Positions 57,537 through 64,000 of a stretch of DNA of 64,000 nt are shown here, one piece after another; the first letter of the stretch is position 1, and each line of letters begins with the position of its first letter. Origin of the DNA: Rhodanobacter humi (lineage in GTDB: Bacteria > Pseudomonadota > Gammaproteobacteria > Xanthomonadales > Rhodanobacteraceae). A model generated the notes under the pieces. The model was not told where the DNA came from. It saw only the letters and a list, made by a program, of their open reading frames with translations, and did not search any database. The position numbers and the translations under genes were made by a program. The DNA is taken from assembly GCF_041107455.1 (NCBI RefSeq), contig NZ_JBGBPY010000001.1:1426001-1490000 (forward strand). The letters run 5' to 3'.

Positions 57537-57856
57537 GGCTGGCCCGCCGGCGTCAGGGTCTGCGCGCTGTACCAGCGCGCCAGCGCGTCCAGCTCGGCGT
57601 CGCTGAGCGGGCCGAGCGCGGCGCGCATCACCGGCACGTCGCGGCGGCCATCGCGGTAATCCTTCAGCGCCTGGCGCAGGTAATCCAACCGCTGCCCGGC
57701 AAGGTTCGGCGCGCCGGGCATCACGGCCATGCCGGTGTCGCCGTGGCAGGCCGCGCACAAGCCCAGCCGCGACGGCTTCGCCGCGGCGGACGTCGGTGTC
57801 TGGGCCAGGCCCGGAAGGGCGACGGTGAGGCAGAGTGCCGCGATCAAAATGCGCAT
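57533..57856 (-). CDS. Small c-type cytochrome, cytochrome c4/c5-like
   Basis: A 107-residue periplasmic cytochrome. The signal peptide is residues 1-17 (cut after GLA). One heme site, CAACH, lies at ~32-36, and the axial Met is likely that of AVMPGAPNLAGQ or DVPVMRAALGPLS. A single heme domain distinguishes it from diheme c4. It could carry electrons to a terminal oxidase. The ATGA overlap couples it to djlA. Confidence 0.88.
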   Translation of the reverse strand: MRILIAALCLTVALPGLAQTPTSAAAKPSRLGLCAACHGDTGMAVMPGAPNLAGQRLDYLRQALKDYRDGRRDVPVMRAALGPLSDAELDALARWYSAQTLTPAGQP

Positions 57857-57972
57857 CGACGGAAGCTGGGGCCGAAAGCCGCGAATTCTAGCAGCCTGCC
57901 CGCGGCGCACCGCGGCAATGCGACGCCAGCCGCTACAATGAGCGCTTCCCTCCTCGCCACGGAACCGCCGTC

Positions 57973-58869
57973 GTGCCCACCACCTTGCCGCAATCGAACC
58001 TGCCAGGCCTGGAACTGATCCACCGCGGCAAGGTGCGCGATGTCTACGCGCTGGACGAACAGCGTCTGTTGATGGTGGCCACCGACCGACTCTCCGCGTT
58101 CGACGTGGTGATGCCGAACCCGATCCCCGGCAAGGGCGAGATGCTCACCCAGATCTCCAACTTCTGGTTCGGCAAGACCGCGCACCTGATCCCCAACCAC
58201 CTGCTCGACGTGCCGCTGGCCGAGGTGCTGCCGCCCGGCACCGACCTCGCGCTCTATGCGAAGCGCGCCGTGGTGACGCGCCGGCTGAAGCCGGTGCCGG
58301 TGGAGGCGATCGCGCGCGGCTACCTGATCGGCTCGGGCTGGAAGGACTACCAGAAGACCGGCGCGGTGTGCGGCATCACGCTGCCCGCGGGCCTCAAGCA
58401 GGCGCAGCAGCTGCCCGAGCCGATCTTCACGCCCTCGACCAAGGCCGCCGTGGGCGATCACGACGAGAACGTCAGCTTCGACGCCGTGGTGAACCTGGTG
58501 GGCCGCGAGCTGGCGGAAAAGGTGCGTGACGCCACGCTGGCGATCTACAAGTGGGCCGCCGCCTATGCCGCCGGGCGCGGCATCATCCTCGCCGACACCA
58601 AGTTCGAGTTCGGCACCGACGCCGACGGCAAGCTGTACGTGATGGACGAGATGCTCACGCCCGACTCCACGCGCTACTGGCCCGCCGACAGCTACCAGGT
58701 CGGCATCAGCCCGCCCAGCTACGACAAGCAGTTCGTGCGCGACTGGCTGGAGGCGCAGGGCTGGAACAAGTCCCCGCCCGGCCCGGTGATCCCCGACGAG
58801 GTGATCGCGCGCACCGCTGCGAAGTATGGTGAGGCGCTGGAGCGGCTGGCCGGCATCAAGCTGGACTGA
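57973..58869 (+). CDS. purC: Phosphoribosylaminoimidazole-succinocarboxamide synthase
   Basis: A 298-residue SAICAR synthetase, ATP-dependent step of purine synthesis. It begins [14 protein letters not shown], then has [35 protein letters not shown], the nucleotide-binding ADTKFEFG and [13 protein letters not shown]. The length is that of the longer yeast-type PurC found in many Proteobacteria. The start is GTG at 57973, divergent from the cytochrome gene. Confidence 0.96.
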   Translation: MPTTLPQSNLPGLELIHRGKVRDVYALDEQRLLMVATDRLSAFDVVMPNPIPGKGEMLTQISNFWFGKTAHLIPNHLLDVPLAEVLPPGTDLALYAKRAVVTRRLKPVPVEAIARGYLIGSGWKDYQKTGAVCGITLPAGLKQAQQLPEPIFTPSTKAAVGDHDENVSFDAVVNLVGRELAEKVRDATLAIYKWAAAYAAGRGIILADTKFEFGTDADGKLYVMDEMLTPDSTRYWPADSYQVGISPPSYDKQFVRDWLEAQGWNKSPPGPVIPDEVIARTAAKYGEALERLAGIKLD

Positions 58870-58878
58870 CGATCGGTT

Positions 58879-58945
58879 CGTAGGAGCGGCTTCAGCCGCG
58901 ATTGCCTGGCGTGTGTGGAAATCGCGGCTGAAGCCGCTCCTACGG
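58879..58945. repeat. REP-like inverted pair, GCGGCTTCAGCCGC family
   Basis: Arms 58879-58903 and 58919-58945 with a short spacer lie 10 bp after the purC stop, and probably end or stabilise its transcript. Confidence 0.9.
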
Positions 58946-59026
58946 CGTTCCTGCGGCTGCCCCGGCTTGCGACGCCAGCCATCGCCGTGCTGCTATTGCA
59001 TCCCTGATCCACGAGCGGAGCGCACC

Positions 59027-59518
59027 ATGGCCACACAAGCCGCAAACCCGCGCAGCATGCAGGACTGGCTGGACAGCTACAGCGCCGATCACCGCAACCC
59101 GATGAACCAGGTATTCCACTGGTGCTGCGTACCGCCGATCGTGTGGTCGGTGATCGCGTTGCTGTGGACGATCCCCGTGCCGCAGGCGTGGCTGCGCCCC
59201 GGCGCCTGGGCGGTGGCGGTGATGGTGCTGGCGTTCTACTGGTACTGGAAGCGTTCGCGCCCGCTGGCGCTGGCGCTGCTGGTCGCGTTCGCCGTGCTCG
59301 GCCTGCTCACCAACTTCCTGTACTGGCAGCTCGGCGCGGCCAACCTGCGCTGGCTCGCTGTCGGCGTGTTCGTGGTGGCGTGGATCGGCCAGTTCATCGG
59401 CCACAAGTTCGAAGGCCGCAAGCCCAGCTTCCTCACCGACCTCGCCTACCTGCTGATCGGCCCGGCTTGGCTGATGGCCAAGCTGCTGCGCCGGCTCGGC
59501 TTCAAACACGCCGTATGA
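59027..59518 (+). CDS. Mpo1-like / DUF962 membrane protein
   Basis: A 163-residue protein with about four membrane helices. It begins with SYSADHRNPMNQVFHWCCVP, where the spaced His residues match the iron-binding pattern of the Mpo1 (YGL010w) family, yeast members of which are dioxygenases that shorten 2-hydroxy fatty acids. A second His pair would be IGHKFEGRKPSF near the C-terminus. GGAG precedes ATG 59027. The bacterial function is not established. It is coupled to the next gene by ATGA. Confidence 0.82.
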   Translation: MATQAANPRSMQDWLDSYSADHRNPMNQVFHWCCVPPIVWSVIALLWTIPVPQAWLRPGAWAVAVMVLAFYWYWKRSRPLALALLVAFAVLGLLTNFLYWQLGAANLRWLAVGVFVVAWIGQFIGHKFEGRKPSFLTDLAYLLIGPAWLMAKLLRRLGFKHAV

Positions 59519-59922
59519 ATTCCCTGCTCACCCTGGTCAGCTCCCTGGTGTGGTGGGTGCTCTACGGCAGCATCGGCGCGCTGCTCTGTGCGCTGATCGC
59601 CTGGGCCGTGTTGCGCTGGACCGAGCGCTGCAACGTGGTGTTCAACCGCGTCTACCTCGCCTGCCTGCTGTGGACCCTGCTCGGGATGCTGCTGGTGGTC
59701 GGCGTGGCCGCGTACGAGGGGCATCTGCAGCCGCCGTTCCGGGCACTGCTCACTTCCGGACTGCTGCGCTGGGCGCTGGTGCTGGACATGGCGGTCGGCG
59801 TAGCGCTGCTGTGGCGGTTGACGCCGCGAGTGGATGCGCGGCGGGTAAGACCAGGGAGTGCGTGTCTGGCAGTGGGGGTGGTGATGGCGGTGGGGTTCGG
59901 GGTGGCTACCAGTTTGGTGTGA
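59515..59922 (+). CDS. Conserved-looking inner-membrane protein, unknown function
   Basis: A 135-residue protein with four predicted membrane helices (WWVLYGSIGALLCALIAWAV; VYLACLLWTLLGMLLVVGVA; WALVLDMAVGVALLW; ACLAVGVVMAVGFGVATSLV). No motif was recognised. The ATG overlaps the stop of the Mpo1-like gene, so the two are probably made together. The 215 bp after it contain a terminator and no supported gene. Confidence 0.65.
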   Translation: MNSLLTLVSSLVWWVLYGSIGALLCALIAWAVLRWTERCNVVFNRVYLACLLWTLLGMLLVVGVAAYEGHLQPPFRALLTSGLLRWALVLDMAVGVALLWRLTPRVDARRVRPGSACLAVGVVMAVGFGVATSLV

Positions 59923-60102
59923 GGCTGCCGGAGGATGAAGAACCATCCGCATCCCGGCGAGACGCCGCGCGAGGACGTGCCGCTGCCGCTGGGAGTCGAG
60001 GTCACCAATGCCGCTCAGGACGTCTCGGCATGTCGCGCATCATCAATGGCCTGGCAAGCATCAGTCCCGACCTGGCGACCGGAAGGTCTGCCATCCATAC
60101 GC

Positions 60103-60130
60103 AAAAAACCCGCCTTGCGGCGGGCTTTTT
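60103..60130 (-). terminator. Terminator for tRNA-Gln / ribosomal transcript
   Basis: Stem CCCGCC-TTGC-GGCGGG with an A run on its left, giving six T on the minus strand directly after the stem. It lies 8 bp beyond the tRNA 3' end. Confidence 0.88.
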
Positions 60131-60137
60131 GGGGTTT

Positions 60138-60212
60138 TGGCAGCCCCGGATGGATTCGAACCACCGAATGCCTGAGTCAGAGTCAGGTGCCTTACCGCTT
60201 GGCGACGGGGCT
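60138..60212 (-). tRNA. tRNA-Gln (anticodon CTG)
   Basis: The reverse strand reads AGCCCCG (acceptor 5' side), D-loop CCAAGCGGTAAGG, anticodon stem-loop CCTGA-CTCTGAC-TCAGG with CTG at the anticodon, T-loop GGTTCGAATCC, acceptor 3' side CGGGGCT, discriminator G and an encoded CCA. All four arms pair. It is only 11 bp downstream of the rpsI stop and before a terminator, so it is probably released from the rplM-rpsI transcript or has a promoter inside rpsI. Confidence 0.95.
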
Positions 60213-60223
60213 GTAAACGTAGT

Positions 60224-60616
60224 TTAGCGCTTCGAGAACTGGGTGGCGCGGCGGGCCTTGTGGAGGCCGACCTTCTTGCGCTCGACCTCGCGGGCGTCGC
60301 GGGTCACGAAGCCGGCCTTGCGCAGCGACGACTTCAGGCTTTCGTCGTACTCGATCAGCGCGCGGGCGATGCCGAGGCGGATCGCGCCGGCCTGGCCGGT
60401 GATGCCGCCGCCTTCGACGGTGACCTTGATGTCGAACTTGTCGGTGTTCTGGGTCAGTTCGAGCGGCTGGCGCACGATCATGCGCGAGGTCTCGCGACCG
60501 AAGAACTGGTCGAGGGTCTTGCCGTTGACTTCGATCGCGCCGGTGCCCTTGCGCAGGAACACGCGGGCGGCGGAGGTCTTGCGGCGGCCGGTGCCGTAAT
60601 TCTGCTGAATCGCCAT
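60224..60616 (-). CDS. rpsI: 30S ribosomal protein S9
   Basis: A 130-residue ribosomal protein with the universal C-terminal [17 protein letters not shown] tail that reaches the decoding site, plus [15 protein letters not shown] at the N-terminus and [19 protein letters not shown] in the middle. It follows rplM by 9 bp, as in most bacteria. Confidence 0.98.
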   Translation of the reverse strand: MAIQQNYGTGRRKTSAARVFLRKGTGAIEVNGKTLDQFFGRETSRMIVRQPLELTQNTDKFDIKVTVEGGGITGQAGAIRLGIARALIEYDESLKSSLRKAGFVTRDAREVERKKVGLHKARRATQFSKR

Positions 60617-60625
60617 GATGGTTCC

Positions 60626-61054
60626 TTAAACTTCCAGCGCCTGGGGCTGCTGCGCAGCGTGCGGATGCTCGGCGCCGCCGTACACCTTGAGCTTGCGATA
60701 CATCTCGCGGCCCAGCGCGTTCTTCGGCAGCATGCCCTTGACGGCGATCTCGATCACGCGCTCCGGGTGGGTGGCCAGCAGATCCTTCAGACTGGTGGTC
60801 TTCAGGTTGCCGACGTAGCCGGTGAAGCGGTGATACATCTTGTCGTCCAGCTTCGCGCCGGTGACGTGCACCTTCTGCGCGTTGACCACGACGATGTAGT
60901 CGCCGGTGTCCACGTGCGGGGTGAATTCCGGCTTGTGCTTGCCGCGCAGGCGACGCGCGATTTCGGTCGACAGGCGACCGAGCGTCTTGTTCGTGGCGTC
61001 GACCACGAACCAGTCGCGCTTGACGCTTTCTGCCTTGGCGCTGAAAGTTTTCAT
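60626..61054 (-). CDS. rplM: 50S ribosomal protein L13
   Basis: A 142-residue ribosomal protein. Landmarks are [36 protein letters not shown] and [25 protein letters not shown] 61054 ([11 protein letters not shown]) gives the standard start. It leads the rplM-rpsI operon and is divergent from coq7. Confidence 0.98.
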   Translation of the reverse strand: MKTFSAKAESVKRDWFVVDATNKTLGRLSTEIARRLRGKHKPEFTPHVDTGDYIVVVNAQKVHVTGAKLDDKMYHRFTGYVGNLKTTSLKDLLATHPERVIEIAVKGMLPKNALGREMYRKLKVYGGAEHPHAAQQPQALEV

Positions 61055-61252
61055 TTCGAGATACCCGTCTGCCGCCGGCGAGGGCGGTTGCACAATAATC
61101 GGTGAAGCAAAGGCGCGAGATGATAGCGGAGCCGTCATCACTGGCGCAAGTCCACCGACAGGTGGCCTGTGAGCTGGCAATGATAGCATGCGGCGCCCGA
61201 CGCTTGCATAGTCCCCGAACCTGCGTCGCCGCCCGTCACCGGAGGATCGCCC

Positions 61253-61894
61253 ATGAACGCCCGCACGCTCAGCCCGCTGGACCGCCTGCTGGCCGGCATC
61301 GAACGCGCGCTGGAGACGGTGGCCGGCGCACCCGAGGCGAATCGCCCCTCGCCCGCACACGGCGCTGCCCACGCGGAACTGGACGATGCCGAACGCCGCC
61401 ACGCCGCCGGCCTGATGCGCGTGAACCACACTGGCGAGGTCTGCGCGCAGGCGCTGTATGACGGTCAGGCCGCGTTCGCGCGCCACGCGGAGAACCGCGA
61501 ACACCTGCTGCACGCCGCCGCCGAGGAAACCGACCACCTCGCCTGGTGCGGCGAGCGCCTGCAGGAGCTGGACAGCCGCCCCAGCCTGCTGAACCCCGTG
61601 TGGTACGCCGGCAGCTACGCGATCGGCGCGCTGGCCGCACTGGTCGGCGACGCGGTGAGCCTGGGCTTCGTGGTGGAAACCGAGCGCCAGGTGGAAGCGC
61701 ACCTGGCCGAGCACCTGGAGCGCCTGCCCGCACAGGACGAACGCTCGCGCGCCGTGCTGGCGCAGATGCAGGCCGACGAGGTGCGCCACGCGCAGGACGC
61801 GCAGGCGCGCGGCGGCATCGCCCTGCCGTTCCCGATCCCGCAGCTGATGCAGGCCAGTTCGATGGTGATGAAGACGGTGGCCTACCGGGTGTAG
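61253..61894 (+). CDS. coq7: 2-nonaprenyl-3-methyl-6-methoxy-1,4-benzoquinol hydroxylase
   Basis: A 213-residue di-iron hydroxylase for the penultimate step of ubiquinone synthesis. The iron ligands are seen in two repeats: [18 protein letters not shown] with Glu and the EETDHLAW ExxH, then [14 protein letters not shown] and [12 protein letters not shown] with the second ExxH. A hydrophobic hairpin ([20 protein letters not shown]) lies between and may bind the membrane. Length is typical for proteobacterial Coq7. Confidence 0.95.
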   Translation: MNARTLSPLDRLLAGIERALETVAGAPEANRPSPAHGAAHAELDDAERRHAAGLMRVNHTGEVCAQALYDGQAAFARHAENREHLLHAAAEETDHLAWCGERLQELDSRPSLLNPVWYAGSYAIGALAALVGDAVSLGFVVETERQVEAHLAEHLERLPAQDERSRAVLAQMQADEVRHAQDAQARGGIALPFPIPQLMQASSMVMKTVAYRV

Positions 61895-61910
61895 GACGGA
61901 TTCTTGTTAT

Positions 61911-61980
61911 GCAGGAGCGGCTTCAGCCGCGATGCCCTCGGTCACCCATGGAAAAGCATCGTGGCTGAAGCCGCTCCTGC
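61911..61980. repeat. REP-like inverted pair, GCGGCTTCAGCCGC family
   Basis: Arms 61911-61935 and 61956-61980 (one mismatch) follow the coq7 stop by 16 bp. It may stop or protect the coq7 transcript ahead of the convergent speD terminator. Confidence 0.9.
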
Positions 61981-62033
61981 AAAAGCAAAGGCCCCGAAAA
62001 ACCTGCCTTTCGGCGGATGCCACGCTCCACAAG

Positions 62034-62059
62034 AAAAACCCGCCTTTCGGCGGGTTTTT
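62034..62059. terminator. Bidirectional terminator between coq7 and speD
   Basis: AAAAACCCGCC-TTTC-GGCGGGTTTTT is a compact stem with A and T runs on both sides. It lies 4 bp after the speD stop and can also end coq7 transcripts. Confidence 0.92.
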
Positions 62060-62063
62060 CGCG

Positions 62064-62849
62064 TCACATCAGGTTGCGGCCGTGGAACAGCTCCTCGATC
62101 TCCCGGCGCAGCAGCGACTCGATGCGCTGGCGTTCCTTGAACGAGAGGTCGTCGGCGTGGGCCTCGAACAGGTAGGTGTCGAGGTCGAAGTCCTTGATGT
62201 GCATCTTCGTGTGGAAGATGTTTTCCTGGTACACGTTGACGTCGAACATCTCGTACTTCTGGCGGATGTGCCGCGCCAGGTAGTCCTGCACCGAGTTGAT
62301 CTTGTGGTCGATGAAGTGCTTCTTGCCCTTCACGTCGCGAGTGAAGCCGCGCACGCGGTAGTCGCACACCACGATGTCCGACTCGAAGCTGTCGATCAGG
62401 TAGTTCAGCGCCTTCAGCGGCGAGATCACGCCGCAGGTGGCCACGTCGATGTCGGCGCGGAAAGTGGCGATGCCGTTGTGGGGGTGCGTTTCCGGATAGG
62501 TATGGACGGTGATGTGGCTCTTGTCCATGTGCGCGACCACCGCGCCGGCGATCGAATCGCGGCCGAGCTTGTCGACGATAGGCTCCTCGGAAATGAGGAT
62601 GGTCACCGAGGCGCCCTGCGGGTCGTAGTCCTGGCGAGCCACGTTCAGGATGTTCGCACCGATGATCTCGGCCACGTCGGTGAGGATCTGGGTGAGGCGA
62701 TCGGCGTCGTACTGCTCGTCGATGTACTCGATGTAGCGCTGGCGCTGCTCTTCGGACACCGCGTAGCAGATGTCGTAGATGTTGAAGCTCAGGGCCTTGG
62801 TGAGGTTGTTGAAGCCCTGCAGGCGCAGGCGCGGAAGCGGCTTGACCAC
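62064..62849 (-). CDS. speD: S-adenosylmethionine decarboxylase proenzyme (class 1A)
   Basis: A 261-residue proenzyme for spermidine synthesis. It cleaves itself before the serine in [15 protein letters not shown] to form the pyruvoyl group; the catalytic Cys and His/Ser of [19 protein letters not shown] follow. Length and sequence fit the E. coli-type long form. The start is GTG 62849 ([20 protein letters not shown]) with GGAGAG 6 nt upstream; earlier codons lack conservation. It uses SAM, linking it to the methionine-cycle genes at the left, and is divergent from clp. Confidence 0.95.
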   Translation of the reverse strand: MVKPLPRLRLQGFNNLTKALSFNIYDICYAVSEEQRQRYIEYIDEQYDADRLTQILTDVAEIIGANILNVARQDYDPQGASVTILISEEPIVDKLGRDSIAGAVVAHMDKSHITVHTYPETHPHNGIATFRADIDVATCGVISPLKALNYLIDSFESDIVVCDYRVRGFTRDVKGKKHFIDHKINSVQDYLARHIRQKYEMFDVNVYQENIFHTKMHIKDFDLDTYLFEAHADDLSFKERQRIESLLRREIEELFHGRNLM

Positions 62850-63274
62850 GGCGACTCTCCATGACCGGATCACGGTCAGCAGATGAGGCGGGTTAGCACC
62901 AAGGGTCCCCGCGGGAATTCGGATGGTGGGGACCCTTGTCTCCCACGACCCGGCGAACGACCCGCGGCCATGGGCCACGAGCGAAAGACTGCGAAGTATG
63001 CGGCAAAATCGGGAAAAACTGAACCTGCGTCAATTCACCCGGGTTTGCCATAATGGGGGTTCGGGGAGGGTCCGGCCCGCGGCAAGCCGCGGCGCACGCC
63101 AAGGCCAGCCCCGTGCGCAACGATGACCTGCCGGACGCCGCGCAAGTTTCCATCGCCTGCGTGCGTCCCGCGTGAACCCGCCGCCGGCAACGGCGCGCGA
63201 CAGCCAGCTGATCGATGCAGCCCGTCGGCCCATGGAAGGCTCGCAGGGCCACCATTCAAGGGGAACCAGACACC
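62850..63274. promoter_or_regulatory. 425-bp divergent promoter region of speD and clp
   Basis: No gene is supported here; the frames present on both strands are Arg/Pro-rich shadows. A possible -10 for clp is CATAAT (63049-63054) within a TTTGCCATAATGGGG stretch, giving a long leader of over 200 nt. Long upstream regions are common for Clp-type genes, which are often autoregulated, but no CRP-like TGTGA-N6-TCACA palindrome was seen. Confidence 0.4.
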
Positions 63275-63970
63275 GTGGCGCTACTCAAATACCAGCTGCA
63301 ACAGGCCTTCGAACGCTCCCAGGCCCCGCTCGCCTTCGCGCCGGACCCGGCCTCGATGGAGCGCTTCCTCGCGCTCTGCCATCGCCGCCGCTACCCGAGC
63401 AAGACCGCGATCATCCGCCCCGGCGACCCGGCCAACACGCTGTACTACGTGATCGACGGTTCGCTCGCGGTGTGCACCGAGGACGAGCAGGGCCGCGAGC
63501 TGATCCTCGCCTACATCAACCGCGGCCAGTTCATCGGCGAGATGGGCCTGTTCGTGGAGCAGTCCCAGCGCGAGTCGGTGGTGCGTACGCGCACCGTGTG
63601 CGAGATGGCCGAGATCAGCTACGAGCGCCTGTTCCAGCTGATGAAGGGCCCGCTGCAGGAGGAATGTCCGAAGATCCTGTTCGCGATCGGCTCCCAACTC
63701 ACCAACCGCCTGCTGCGCACCTCGCGCCAGGTGAGCCGGATGGCGTTCATGGACGTCACCAGCCGCATCTCGCGCACCCTGCTCGACCTGTGCGACGAGC
63801 CGGACGCGATGAGCCACCCCGAGGGCACCCAGATCCGCATCTCGCGCCAGGAAGTCAGCCGCATCGTGGGCTGCTCGCGCGAAATGGTCGGCCGCGTGCT
63901 CAAGCAGCTGGAGGAGCAGGGCATGATCGACGTGTCCGGCAAGACCATCGTGGTGCGCGGCACGCGCTAG
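63275..63970 (+). CDS. clp: CRP/FNR-family global regulator Clp
   Basis: A 231-residue CRP-like protein with an N-terminal cyclic-nucleotide-binding beta barrel (~25-130: RPGDPANTLYYVIDGSLAV, GQFIGEMGLFVE), a dimer helix (~135-165) and a winged helix-turn-helix (RISRQEVSRIVGCSREMVGR). It aligns along its length with Xanthomonas Clp, which controls virulence and exoenzyme genes and is inhibited by cyclic di-GMP. The nucleotide pocket has RESVVRTRT where E. coli CRP has RSAWVRAKT, so ligand preference differs from cAMP. GTG 63275 is chosen (VALLKYQLQQAF) with AGGGGA upstream. Confidence 0.94.
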   Translation: MALLKYQLQQAFERSQAPLAFAPDPASMERFLALCHRRRYPSKTAIIRPGDPANTLYYVIDGSLAVCTEDEQGRELILAYINRGQFIGEMGLFVEQSQRESVVRTRTVCEMAEISYERLFQLMKGPLQEECPKILFAIGSQLTNRLLRTSRQVSRMAFMDVTSRISRTLLDLCDEPDAMSHPEGTQIRISRQEVSRIVGCSREMVGRVLKQLEEQGMIDVSGKTIVVRGTR

Positions 63971-64000
63971 GCCATCGCGCCCGCCGGCGGGCGCGCCGCA

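Noticed and set aside
59935-60216. 93-codon plus-strand frame ending near the tRNA
   Set aside because: It reads through a terminator and the antisense of tRNA-Gln, giving the familiar spurious GWIRTTECLSQSQVPYRL peptide.
62893-63255. Several frames in the speD-clp gap
   Set aside because: Biased composition, mutually overlapping, and located in a divergent promoter region; none has a supported start.

Overview
The window is GC-rich, densely coded chromosomal DNA from a gammaproteobacterium of the Xanthomonadales, most likely Rhodanobacteraceae or Xanthomonadaceae (Rhodanobacter, Dyella or Luteibacter type). The evidence is a Clp-type CRP regulator divergent from speD, the coq7 / rplM-rpsI neighbourhood, trpG-trpD-trpC followed by a HAD hydrolase, an SAH riboswitch before ahcY, and many short palindromic repeats of the GTAGGAGCGGCTTCAGCCGCGA type. 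The genus call is inference. No prophage, IS transposase, CRISPR array or rRNA was seen; there is one tRNA.

Layout. 0-1.3 kb: the tail of a glutathione S-transferase and a VapBC-like toxin-antitoxin pair. 1.4-11.4 kb: a minus-strand operon for a MacA-like adaptor, a MacB-type ATPase, two duplicated-type FtsX permeases, the internally deleted remnant of a third permease, then an NtrC-like regulator and NtrY-like kinase. 11.7-18.8 kb: ppc; ahcY under an SAH riboswitch; a membrane-anchored Mrr-like nuclease; a DUF3228 protein; metF. 18.8-31.3 kb: housekeeping and metabolic genes (ilvE, an RlmI-like methyltransferase, two flavoproteins, rmuC, folE, a diguanylate cyclase, an EF-hand protein, an MFS exporter). 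31.3-34.5 kb: trpG-trpD-trpC plus a HAD hydrolase.

34.6-48.6 kb is the most distinctive region. It holds genes that look like a peptidoglycan (muropeptide) breakdown and salvage locus: a dicarboxylate/amino-acid symporter, an L,D-transpeptidase, an RpiR/MurR-type regulator, an L-Ala-D/L-Glu-type dipeptide epimerase and a YkfC-like NlpC/P60 peptidase on the minus strand, divergent from an exported transglutaminase-like protein, a DAP-decarboxylase-like enzyme, two beta-lactamase-fold hydrolases, a VanX-like D-Ala-D-Ala dipeptidase and an AmiD-like lipoprotein amidase. Several genes overlap by ATGA. Together they could cut the glycan-peptide amide bond, trim D-Ala-D-Ala, release L-Ala-D-Glu and DAP, and convert these to L-Ala-L-Glu and lysine. 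The block lies between trpE (49.3-50.8 kb) and trpGDC.

48.6-64 kb: trpE with an exported chorismate-lyase-like gene; a two-component system resembling the proteobacterial 'dedicated sortase system' pair but with no sortase here; a 455-bp stretch with two orphan terminators; a Sel1-like protein; rpe, djlA and a cytochrome c; purC; an Mpo1-like protein; tRNA-Gln(CTG) immediately downstream of rplM-rpsI; coq7; speD; and clp.

Repeats are a theme. At least three dispersed hairpin families occupy most intergenic gaps, and two copies lie in frame inside the N-terminal leaders of adjacent secreted enzymes. A larger nested element with perfect 45-bp inverted ends lies at 38.86-39.49 kb.
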